A DNA stretch of 64,000 bases from Eopsaltria australis (lineage: Eukaryota; Chordata; Aves; Passeriformes; Petroicidae): assembly GCA_034509425.1 (NCBI GenBank), contig JAVTVJ010000566.1, forward strand, positions 1,846,953-1,910,952. The letters are read 5' to 3'. The notes below the pieces were generated by a model. The model had not been told where the DNA came from, ran no database searches, and saw only the letters and a program-made list of their open reading frames with translations. The position numbers and the translations under genes were made by a program. Below are positions 49,263 through 59,505 of the stretch, one piece after another; the stretch's first letter is position 1, and each line of letters opens with the position of its first letter.

Positions 49263-50935
49263 GGTGGCCTGGCTGGGGATGGACCTCAGGGCTGGAATTT
49301 TCCTTCTTGGGGAGGGAGCTCATCCTGCATGCCAGTTCTGTCCCAGGGCTGGGACAGCTCCCCCAAGTTGATCTCACAGCTCTGCCTGGTGTTGTGGGCA
49401 CTGGCAGAACGCGGGCAGTGAGAGCTCACATGCCCTCAGAGCAGAGCGAGGATTTGTGAGCTCCTCAGGCACTGTCAGGCACTGCCCACGAGGCTGAGGA
49501 GGGAGTGATGTCTGGCTGCAGACAAGTGCAAGATTCCCTCCTGTTGTGAGCTCTCCAGCTGCAGCACGGTTTGGCACCTTGAGGGGGGCCAAGGCTAAGG
49601 CAGCCCTTTTGTTTTGTGGAGAAGGTGAAGCCTTTACTTCACCATTTGCTCTTGATGTGCAATTTAAGGGGCTCTCTCCCGGTGCTCAAAGGACACAGTC
49701 AGTCGATAAAATGGGAAAAAACCACCCATGCTCTTAAATGCTTTGATCTGCAAAAGGAAACCTTGAGGAGCTGACAGTGGCTCTGTGACTGCCTCAGTGA
49801 ACAAGGGAAAAGCAGCAGATGCTGCCGCCGTCCCTCAGGCTCTTCTGGGAGGGCTGACCGCCAGGGTCTGCTCAGCAGCCTGAGCAGCGGCACGTGAGTG
49901 TCCCTGGTGGGTCCCTGCGTGCTAGAAGGTTGCAGTTCCCAGCTGTGGGCTGCAGACTCCCTGCACAGGCAGGCGAGTCGCTACAGAGGCTGCCGAAACT
50001 GCAGCTCCAGGGATGGGCTCCCGAGCCGCAGTAAAGACACAGCAAAGGATGTATCAGGCGCCGAGCTCCAAGAGCTGAGAGAGCTGAGAGCCCCGAGCTC
50101 AGCGTGCATCAGACTTTTATTTGACATAAGACAAGCAACCAGATCAGGGCACCGAGCAGGGATCAGGGAGGGACACGGGGATGGGCACCAATAAAGGGTA
50201 AGAAGGGGAGGGGGCTGAGAGAGGGACAAGGGGATAAAGTAGTAAACCATCAAACTCAGTGGAACATTCTAGAAACCGAGAGTGATTGACAAATGATGGA
50301 CACAAACACTAACAAATGGGGAGAGGGCGGCCGGTCCACCAAGAACCCACCCCATCTCGGGGCCTACCACACCTTGCCCCGCCCCAGGGGGGAACCGACT
50401 ACTTCTTAGGTGTGTTCCACCAGGGGCCTCTTCGAGGGGTGGCCTCAGGGGATGCTTGAACGGCTGCCACAAGATGCCACCACTCTGGGCTTCTGTAATG
50501 CCCTGGACACATCACCCACAGCCAGGATCCTTCTCCCTCGTTTGGAGAGCTATGGATCTGCTGGAGGCACAGCCTGGAGAATGAGGATTTGGCTGAGTGG
50601 TCACAGCCAGAGGGTTGTGGTCAATGGCTCCCATGGATGTCAGTGAGCAGTGGCGTCCCTCAGGGTGACAGCAAAACCGTCCCCGGACAGCGGGAACTCA
50701 ATGTCCTTCCAGATGGTGCTGTTGGACAAGACGAGAGCTGGAGGTGCCTCCCAAACAGAGCCCTTCTCATTCCCCAAGACTTTCAGCACTGGCTCAGTGC
50801 AAAAGCAGCCCAGAAACCACAGAATCCCTTCCCTGGGACGAAACATCTCCCCATCCAAACCTCACCTGCCTTGACCCAGCTCCAATGGGAACAGGCAAAT
50901 CTACAGCTAGTAAAGCAACTTCAGCTTTCAATAAA
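49263..50935. other. Intergenic stretch with LTR-like and LINE remnants
   Basis: Between about 50000 and 50440 the minus strand reads like an LTR (GC-box-rich, AATAAAAGTCTGATGCA near 50110, then GC-rich leader-like sequence). I could not define ends or a target duplication. A CR1 piece is annotated separately. No gene is supported. Confidence 0.4.
50505..50672 (+). mobile_element. CR1 LINE fragment, reverse-transcriptase region
   Basis: In order: tttggagagctatggatctg, ggatttggctgagtggtcac, agccagagggttgtggtcaa, tggcgtccctcaggg. These are landmarks of the CR1 ORF2 RT domain. It is frameshifted and short. Confidence 0.75.
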
Positions 50936-50940
50936 ATCCC

Positions 50941-51207
50941 TTTATTTATCCTTTTCATAGGAAGTTGTGCTTAGAAAGAAGTTTTCTTTTAGACAGTTCC
51001 ACTTAGTAAAGCCATTAAATAACAGGTGTTTCTAAGGCGTCCAAGAGTTGAGCTGCAGCGAGTTACTGCCTGATTTGCATTCATCAGTCCCTGGTGCCAG
51101 GGAGGATCAGGAGGTTCTGTCCAGGGGCTGGGAGCAGATGTAGGCCCTCTTCTCCAGGATCTACTTTGCAGCTTTCTAAATGGAATCATCCAGGTTTTCC
51201 TCGGCAT
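50941..51207 (-). other. Candidate terminal exon with 3' UTR and poly(A) signal
   Basis: On the minus strand a good acceptor (TGTTTCTCCCCAG) at 51208 leads into a short frame and a 3' UTR ending in AATAAA (50941-50946). Read in phase 1 it encodes DAEENLDDSI and a stop (51176). Read in phase 2, as the D2 transmembrane exon at 52376 would require, it encodes a tail of K-C-R-G-K-P-G and a stop. It lies about 1.2 kb downstream of D2, so it could be D2's tail exon, or the last exon of an unrelated gene. No counterpart was found next to D1. Confidence 0.4.
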
Positions 51208-52375
51208 CTGGGGAGAAACAGAGAAAAGTCAACAGAGGAGCCACAAAGAGCTCTTCTAAATTCCCTTCAAAAAGTGTTTTGGAATACAAATGTAAATGTG
51301 TGAGTGCCAGGAAGAAACTGAACATTCTCCTCTGTAAAAGACTGATTCTTATAGGCTGAGTTTCAGAGAGGCAAGGCCCAAGTGGGCAGTACTTCCCAAA
51401 GAGTCCAAATCCCTAATTTCTATCCGTTACTTGTCAGGAGTATTTGCTACTGATAGATTTGATATTCCTAAAAAAAAGAGCCCTGGCAGCTTGCCTCAGC
51501 TATGAAGGGAAGAGACTCTTTTGAACAGGTTCCAGCTCAGCTCCTTGTTTGCATTAAAAGCAGAGCAAAACTTTTCTATTGGTCCCACCTCTTTTGATCA
51601 CTGTGAAAGACATAAGAGTGTAAAAAATGATTTCATGATATAGTACTTACAGTTTCTAATTCAGCCATGGGAGAATTCTGCCATAATTCGCTATAGCAAA
51701 TAACTGGGAAAAGAGTAAAACTGAGTTGAAAACTAGGGAATGAATTCCATAAACAAAAGAATAGAGTAAAGAGATAGTAATTGAAACTTTTCAAAGTCCT
51801 TTGATAATGGAGCCCTGCATCCTAGTCTTGTGCAGTGCAGCCTCAGCTGTCCCTGTGAGGGGACAAGGGCTGCCAGGGGGCAGGGCTGGGATGAGCCTTC
51901 ACCCAAAAGTGCCTCCAAGCCTCACTGGCAATCACTCCACACACACAGAGCAAAGTCTCCGAGCCAAACCTGCATCAGGTTGGATTTGTTTTAACAGTGA
52001 CTTGTGGCAAATTTGCTCCTCCTGTAACGTAACTGCTACCATGAAACTTTACACGAGCTACTAAATAACCCCTGTCCCATCCTGAGCTGCATTGCCCAAC
52101 TACTGGAGTGACCTTGCTTTGCCTCTGCCCGCTGCTCCTGGGGCTGCTCTTGGCCAGGCAGCCTCAGTGGGAGCCAGCAGCGGCTGCAGCCCCAGCGGGC
52201 TGCCCAGGACAAGGCCCAGCCATTAAGAGGCCCATTCAAGCACTGGGCAGCAGCAGAAGCCTCAGCAGAGTTTCCTGGGCAACCAGTGACTCCCCACAGC
52301 AGCCTCACTGGGAACGTTTCCTGACTATGAGCAGCCGTTCAAGAAGTTGGGGCTTGGAGATCAACAACAACTTAC

Positions 52376-55300
52376 TTTCTCTTGGACTTCAACCACTGGA
52401 AGCCGGCATAGCCTCCTACCAGGACGAGTGGCACAAGGAGCACTGTCACTGCTGTGCCTACCATGCAGGACTTGCGCGCGTCCTGGGGGCAGACAATTCT
52501 TGGGAGGCGCGATGGATCCTTGATATATATTCCTCTCTCAGTGGCAACATCTGTGGGATCGGTGGGGAGCGTGAGCCCGTGCTGTGCTGCACTGCTGAGC
52601 TGGCAGCACGGTGCCTACGGCCAGGACGTTCTCTGTTGCCCCAGAGCTGGGGCCTGCAGGCACCTTGCCGCCCCTCGGCACAGGCTGTGCCCCCCAACAA
52701 AGGCCAGAAGGCCGGCAGGAGAGCCCGGGGCCAGCGCAGCTGCTTGGCCAGTGGCTCCTTCGAGGGACAGGGGCCAAAGCCAGCCCTGGGCAGCACCTGC
52801 CACCCGCGACCCTCCGTGCCCCGCCACAGCTGCCCCAGCCTGAGGGGACAGAGCCGGGCCCTGTCAGGACACACTGCAGCAATTACCTCCTGTGCCACTG
52901 CCTGGCATTGCCGTCCCTCCTTCGGCAGAGGCTGGCAAGGGGCCACTGCCTCGTCCTTGAAAAGCCTCCTCCTGCATAGCCCTTTGCTTCATCACTTGAG
53001 AAAGGAATAGGGACAGCCGGATCAGATGAAACCATTCCCCTTTTGAGGAGAGGGCTACTTCTGAAGGCAATACTGGTCAAAGACATTGGTAAAGGGTCAG
53101 GAAAACACCCAGGCTCTTGGGGCTGGGACAGGGCCCTCCCGGCTCCAAACAGCCTCCCCTCCTGATCTACCAGAGACTGGGAAATTGCAGGGGATCTCAG
53201 GGTGTGCATGGCCCATGGTGCAGTTTGGGCGCCCTGGCAGCTGATGCCAAATGCCTTCCTGCAGAGGCTGGGGAGACGCTGCAGCCAGGCCAGGCTGGCA
53301 AACAGCCCTGCAGGGCATGAAAGCAGCAGCGGGGCAGCCAGGCTGCCATGGATCCCTTCCCGCTTTGCCTTGGGATTCTGAGTGCCAGGAGAAGGCTCAG
53401 GGACATGGACCCACCTCGGCGTCTCTCCAGATCAAACAGCATCTGGTCCAGACGTTTGGCTGCCTGCAGGGATTTCTTGTCTCCTATGCCATGGGAGCTG
53501 GGCTCGTGTGCATCATCCAGCCCAGGAGCTGGAAATGTCCTCTCTGCAGACACATCTGTAACTCAACAGCCACAGAAGTTTCTGTCACCTGCTTCCTGCC
53601 AGGTTGTCAATGATAATTCTCTGAGGGGAAATTGAGGACTCACCTGCAGAAGTTCCCAAGGGTTCCAAACTGTCTTCTATCCCAGCTGCTGGAAAAGCCT
53701 TGCCAGCACTCTCATCTAGAAGGGAGCCCAGGTCAGAACCATTCCATGCTGTGCTGGGATCCCCTTGTGCCTTAGGGACCTGGGCACTGCAAAGGAGGGG
53801 AATGCACCCACCGCGGCGTCTCTCCAGTTCACTCAGCATCTGGGCAAGGTGTTTGACTGCCTCCAGGGATTTCTCTTGGGTCTCCCCTCTTGGAGGACCG
53901 TAGAGCAAAGTCATTCCATTTCATATGGATGGGTCGTGTAAGGCCGTGGGAGCCAGATGTCAATGGACATGGCCAAAGGTGCAGAGGGGCCGGGGAAGCT
54001 CTGGGCTGGCTCCTGGTCACTCTGCACCCTCTTTGCAGGCCCTGGGCAATATCCCTGAAGCAGAGGAACTCCCAAGCAGCAGAGATGGCAGCTGAAGCCT
54101 CAGCAGGGCTCGGGCCCAGAGGCACAGCAATTACCTCCTGCCACTGTGCCTGGCATCGCCTCCCTTCCTGCAACAGAGGCTGGCACGGAGCCACTGCTTC
54201 CTCTGGGAAACTCAGTCTTCATCACAATCTCGCCTTTCATCTCTGCAGACAGGAAGAGGGAGAGATGGAACCATTCCCCATTGGAGAGGGGGCATATTCA
54301 GGAGACAATTCTTGTCAATGTTGCAGGTAAAGATCAGGAAAATGCCCAGGCTTTTGGGGCTGCAAGATCTCCTCCAAACAGCAGCCTGTTCTGATCTCCC
54401 CAGAGACTGGGAAATTGCAGGGGATCTCAGGGTGTGCCTGGCCTGTGGTGCAGTTTGGGCGCCCTGGCAGCTGATGCCAAATGCCTTCCTGCAGAGGCTG
54501 GGGAGAAGCTGCAGCTGGGCCAGGCTGGTAAACAGCCCTGCAGGGCATGAAAGCAGCAGTGGGGCAGCCAGGCTGCCATGGATCCCTTCCCGCTGTGCCG
54601 GGCACGGCGTGTCCAGATGTGCAGCAAAAGCCCCGGGCTGCTGAGTGCCAGGAGAAGGCTCAGGGACATGGACCCACCTCGGCGTCTCTCCAGATCTATC
54701 AGCCTCTGATGCATGTGTTTGGATGCCTTCAGGGACTTAATGTTTCCTGTAGGTTTGTTCCTCTGTCTAGGAGGACCTTAAGAGAAAGTGTTTCCATTTC
54801 AGATGAATGGATCCCACAGAACCAGAGCTCAGCCTGTGGGCTCAGCAGGGACACACGACTCACCCCTGCGATGGGAGCCTGGCTTGTGTGGAGAAACCAG
54901 CAAAGGCGCTTGAAAAGTCTTTCCTGCAGACACACCTGTAACTCAACAGCCAGAGAAGCTTCTGTCACCTGGTTCCTGCCAGGTTGTCAATGATTAGTCT
55001 TTTATAAACACTGGCAACATACCTGCAGGAGGCTCCAGGGGCTGCAAATCTTCATGAAGCCAAGGTGCTGGAAAAGCCTTGCCAGCACCCACACCTAGAA
55101 GGGAGCACAGACCAGAACCATTCCATGCTGTGCTGGGATCCCCTTGTGCCTTGGGGACCTGGGCACTGCAAGGGGCTCGGCTAAGGCCGTGGGAGCCAGA
55201 TGTCAGTGGACATGGCCAAAGGTGCAGAGGGGCCTGGGCAGCTCTGGGCTGGCTCCTGGTCACTCTGCACCCTCTTTGCAGGCCCTGGGCAACATCCCTG

Positions 55301-55732
55301 GAGGGGCAGCTGGAGCAATCCATGGGCCCCTGGGGGCTCTGTCCCTCCCAAAGATGAAACCCTCCCTAAAGCCCTGGGAAAAACTGCAGCATGCAGTGCC
55401 AAAACATCCCTCTCTCCTTCCTTCCCCTTGGACAGCTCCCCCAGCCCGAGGGGACATAGTCAGGCCCTGTCAGGACACACTGGAGCCCAGCTCTCCCCCT
55501 CTGCCCTTTCCCCACCATGGGCAGCCCCTGCAGCTGCTCCCAGGCTTGGGGACGTGTCTCCCACGCAGGGGCCCCAGCAGGACTGCTCATCACGCGAGTG
55601 CCCTGAGCCTGGCACAGCAATCACCTTGTACTGCAATATCCGGCATCTCCTCCCTTCGTGTGACAGGGGCTGGCTCAGAGCCGCTGCTTCCCCCTGAAAG
55701 TGCTGCCTTCAGCAAAGCCTTTTGGTCCATGC
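52376..55732 (-). pseudogene. Locus D2: family copy lacking its 5' end, with one damaged splice acceptor
   Basis: Exons on the minus strand: 55625-55732, 55023-55094, 54864-54935, 54678-54776, 54135-54242, 53812-53898, 53644-53715, 53415-53555, 52887-52994, transmembrane 52376-52550. All ectodomain exons are phase 1 to 1 and the joined frame is open. The stretch is about 99% alike to locus C (offset 8177 bp). The acceptor of exon 53812-53898 reads TCTACG where C has TCTAAG, so the exon is probably skipped; skipping keeps the frame. Upstream of 55732 there is an LTR insertion (about 55890-56530) and then homology ends near 56660, before a signal exon. The gene is therefore probably non-functional unless it is spliced from further upstream. 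Confidence 0.65.
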
Positions 55733-55887
55733 CTGGAGAAAGGAAGAGGGACAGCTGGATCAGATGGAACCCTTCCCCCTTGCTGAGGTGGCAGCTTCAG
55801 GAAACAATAGGTGTCAAAGTCATGGATAAGGATCAGGAAAACACCCAGGCTCTTGGGGCTGCCAAGGGCTCTCCCTTCTCCAAACAG

Positions 55888-56532
55888 CTGCTATTACTAA
55901 ACGAAACAGCTTGGATTGGCCGCTTGTTTAGCCTAGAACTATCCAGCCCCCCTCCTAGGTGGAGGCTCTCTTCCAAAGTGCTATCCAAGGCCACCTGTCC
56001 TCGCGGCTAGTGGCCTGGAGGGCTCAAGAGCACCCACAGTGGAGAGAGTTGGCGGAGGGCGTGGGTTAGTTTCTTGTATTGCTGGAAGAATGAGGAGCGA
56101 CTCAATGACTCTCAGCAACAGGGAGTTTATTACCCTCTGGGACCTGAGAGGCAAAGAGCCTCGAACAATCTTGACAGTAGTTTATATATGAAACCGTCCG
56201 ACCAATCATCGGAGAGCAACTGGGAGGAGAAAGGGGAGGGAGCATACATAAGGACTAATCAGGGAAGACTCGGGGAGGAGTTCAGGGATAACAACCAATG
56301 GTGAACTTGAGAACAGAGAACTTTCTGGTAAAGCTTGTCAATCAAACACATAACAGAAAGGTTACAGAACCAATAACATAAAAGGGGTGTTAACATGGGT
56401 GTTACCCACAGCGTGACTCAGCACAGGGACTAAACCATTGTGGGACGAGATGCAGGGGGGTGAGTCCTGGATGGTTTAATCCACCAGGACCTTTTGGGCC
56501 TTTCAGGCCTTACCTCTAAATTAACAACCCCC
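55888..56532 (-). mobile_element. LTR-like insertion (about 645 bp) in D2, flanked by a 6-bp GCAGCT repeat
   Basis: Homology to D1 (near 46500) is interrupted exactly here. On the minus strand the insert contains a TATA box (CATATATAAACTAC near 56190), then AATAAA (near 56130), in LTR order. GCAGCT (agctgc on the plus strand) occurs at both edges. The terminal dinucleotides are not a clear TG-CA at those edges, so the exact ends are uncertain. Confidence 0.6.
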
Positions 56533-56661
56533 AAAAGCTGCCCCTCCTGAGCTGCTGGGAGACTGGGAAATTGCAGGGGATCTCAGCGTGTGCATGGCCT
56601 GTGGTGCAGTTTGGGCTACAGCTGTGCAGCCAAAGCCCCCGGCTGCTGAGTCTCAGGAGAA

Positions 56662-56802
56662 TGGCAGGCGTGCTCTTGGCTCCGTGCCAAGGGTTCCCGG
56701 CGTCACCTGGACGTGTTAACCTTTTCCCCTATACCTTGTCCCTTATTGTCTTTTTATTAAACCTTTAAATTTTAACAGGAGACTGGACCTCGTATTTAAC
56801 AC
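56662..56802 (+). mobile_element. Truncated LTR tail at a duplication junction
   Basis: Between the end of D1-like sequence (tctcaggagaa) and the start of the S1 copy lies 140 bp with an ATTAAA poly(A)-type signal (ttttattaaacctttaaa) and a terminal TTTAACA, like the R-U5 end of an LTR. No matching 5' half is seen. Confidence 0.4.
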
Positions 56803-58590
56803 TCACCTCCGCAGATGAGGTGACTTTATGGTGATGGCATGTGGCTTTTAAGAGCTCTGCCATTGAGATGAGTAAGTGTTAAAGTCGTTCAAACGAGCTG
56901 CCCAGAGCAGTGATTTTAGTCTCTCTTTGGCTGGGGACTAGGACCGGCGTTGTTGAACGCAGGGAGCAGCACGAGCAGGGCTCCTCCAGCAGCACGGACA
57001 CGCCACAAGCCAGAGGGGACCGTGGCACCAGAGGGGACAGTGGCACCAGAGGGGACAGTGGCACCAGAGGGGACCGTGGCACCAGAGGGGACCGTGGCAC
57101 CAGAGGGGACCGTGGCACCAGCTGTGCCCAAGGTCTGAACAGCGTGGCAAAGTCATGTGGTGCTAACAAGCCGCATGAACAGCCCGGGCAAGGCTTGGGG
57201 AGTGCTCTCAAGAGCTGATCATTCTACTATTCTCTCCAGCATAAAAAAGGAGCAAACCAATCCAGCTGATATGTGAGGAAAGAGAATTCAAGTTCCTTTT
57301 AAACACTGCTTAATACAGGGCTGGCGTTCTTTCGAGTGATCTGATTCTAATAAATGTTTGCTCACATGTGGTGGGGTTTCTCTGCAAATAGGCTTTGATG
57401 AGAAATTTCTGACCACTTCTGGTTTTGCTCTTTAAGGTAAGTTGAGCACCCGAGTAGCTGTTGTGGAGAATTGCTCAGTATTTTCCCAGGAGGAGCCTCA
57501 CAATTTAGCAGAGGAGCAAGGTCAGGCAAAGGGTTAAAAGCTTTCCCTCCTGAAGTGACACACTTTCAGAGGAGCCTGTGAGGAGAAGTCCCCTGAGCCA
57601 CTGCCAGGGCTCTTTGCCTCCTCTGCAGGCTCAGTATTCTGGGAGTTCCACGAGCCTCAGCTGCCACAGGATTTTCCTCTGAATATTTCTTGTTGTGCAG
57701 TAGACAGGGAGAATATTTTGTGCTAGATCCTCCTCTGGGCTTTGAGGTCAACCTCAGAAATTGTGCTGATTTTCATGTCCAGGTGAACTTTTTATCGATA
57801 GTAAGGGAAAGGAAAGAGGTACCATGAAAAAGAAATGGCTTAAAATGTGAGTGGCCCAACCACATTAAAAATTAAATCTTAACCGAAGAATTTTTTTATT
57901 TTTTTCCCCGGATAGGTAGGGTGAAACATGCAGTGCTATTGCAAATAAAGTTCTTTGAAAAGATTCAGCCAGCAGCCAGCTGTATGAAAATCAAAAGAGC
58001 CAAGGCTGAGACAGGGCATGGGAAGAATCTTCAGCCCTTCCTGTTGGAGGTGGGACAGTATGAAAACTGACTCTGGCAGTTCCCCAGAGGTAACAGGCAT
58101 TATTTGTAGGGAAGAGCAGATGCCCCGAGCTGTTGGTGGCCCAAGCCCTGCTGTGGCTGGCCCAGTTTCAGTCCTAGCTGGACCAGGGCGGCTGGCTCGG
58201 GAGGGGAGGAGGTGGGGGGATCTCAGGGGCCTTCCGCTTCACGGCCGGGCTGGGGGGCCGTGGGGGAGGCTGTGATTTCCTGGGGGGCTGCTGCTGCTGA
58301 GGCCACGTCTGAGAGCTGTCAAAGCGGACGGTCTTTGGGCTCCCAGGGCGCAAGGAAGAGTCGCATCTTCTTGGCCGGGATGGTGGAGCTGCAGCAGGGC
58401 GCCTGTGCAGAGAGGAGTGGCTGAGGCCCCCAGCTGCACCTGGCACACAGGGACCCTCCTGCACAGCAGGCCCTGACCTGGCAAGGCTCCCCAGCACGGC
58501 TGGAGCTGCTGGCACAGCCTGGCCCAGCTGCACAGCTGCCCCTCAAGGCCCCAGCCAGCAGGGCATGGCTCTGGGCAGGCTCCCTGGCCA
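56803..58590. repeat. S1 duplication, second copy (direct repeat of 17057-18815)
   Basis: Nearly identical to the 3' flank, tail exon and start of the last intron of locus A. The match ends at ctccctggccagga (58593), where the sequence switches to a different duplicated block. The 18-bp minisatellite (57013-57121) has six units against three in the other copy. Confidence 0.9.
58174..58402 (-). pseudogene. Locus E: orphan cytoplasmic-tail exon, copy of locus A tail
   Basis: 229 nt with acceptor CTGCACAG and TAG stop at 58174, with the same frame and length as the A tail and only a few substitutions (for example Arg to Cys in PRRC). No transmembrane exon lies upstream: homology stops about 190 bp into the preceding intron. 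It could be reached only by splicing across locus C or D2 sequence, so I treat it as an orphan. Confidence 0.7.
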
Positions 58591-59200
58591 GGACTTCCAG
58601 ATAACCCATCGCACGATCCCAGTCTAGGTGGAAGCACAGATCAGAACAGTTTTCCTGGCGTGCTGGGTCCCCCGTGTGCTTTAAGGAACTGGGCCCTGCA
58701 AGGAGCCCCCGAGGGAGAGAAGCCAGGGCCTCAGCTGTAGCCCTGGGTGCCTCCTGTGCCCCATGGCTGTCAGTGTGTGTTTGGCTGCAGCCCAGGGCCA
58801 CGGCGCTGCTCGGCAGCCCCATGGCAGCCCCATGGCAGCCCCGGCCTGGCAGCCCCGGCCTTGGCCCTTCCCCGCCGGGACCCTCGCCCGGCCCGGCCGC
58901 AGAACGCGGCCCGACGTGGGCGTGGCGGCTGCAGAGGGAACCCGGCCCCGGGCATGGGCCCCGCCCGAGGCTTTGCAGGGTGCTTCGTGCCAGCTGAGCA
59001 CAGCCTCGACCCACAGTGTCCCTTGGCCGTGCTGAGAAGGGTGAAAAAGCCCCTCGAGTTTAACCCAGCTGCACAGCACACGAGGGATCCCTGCACAGCT
59101 GCCAGAGACCCCCAAATATCCCTGTGTGTGCCTCACGAGGGATCTCTGCACACCCTCCACAGACCCCCAAATATCCCTGTGTGCGAGTCTCAGGAGGTGC
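58591..59200. repeat. Mosaic duplicated block: diverged exon fragment, B-flank copy, minisatellite
   Basis: 58591-58715 on the minus strand resembles the start of a family 72-nt exon region (a CCACCTAG acceptor followed by a truncated, diverged frame). 58715-59070 is the inverted copy of 39550-39905. 59075-59195 is the 59-bp minisatellite in reverse orientation, which here is uninterrupted by LTRs. This is the empty-site counterpart of the 25.0-39.5 kb insertion nest. Confidence 0.75.
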
Positions 59201-59435
59201 AGGCGCAGCTGATGGCAGTGAAGGAAATGTGCCCTCAGTCCAGGGACGCTCAGCATGGGCTCCCCCGGCCCCTCGGGCCCCGCCGCTGGTCACAGCAGCC
59301 CCTCCCTGCCTGCCTCCTGCCTGCCCACACCGTGGGCATCCACGGCTGCTGCCGGACATGGAGCTCAGCCAGGGCTGGTGCCGTGTGGCCTTTGCTGGGG
59401 GTGCCACCCGGACACTGGTGTAACAACTGCATTTC

Positions 59436-59441
59436 TTTATT
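59436..59441 (-). terminator. Polyadenylation signal of locus C
   Basis: AATAAA on the minus strand, 65 nt after the stop codon at 59506, in the same sequence context as the signal of locus B. Confidence 0.75.
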
Positions 59442-59505
59442 AGAACATAAAACATGGGCAAATCCCTGCCCTGTCAGGGAGGTGGGTATAAGGGGGCATT
59501 AAGTT

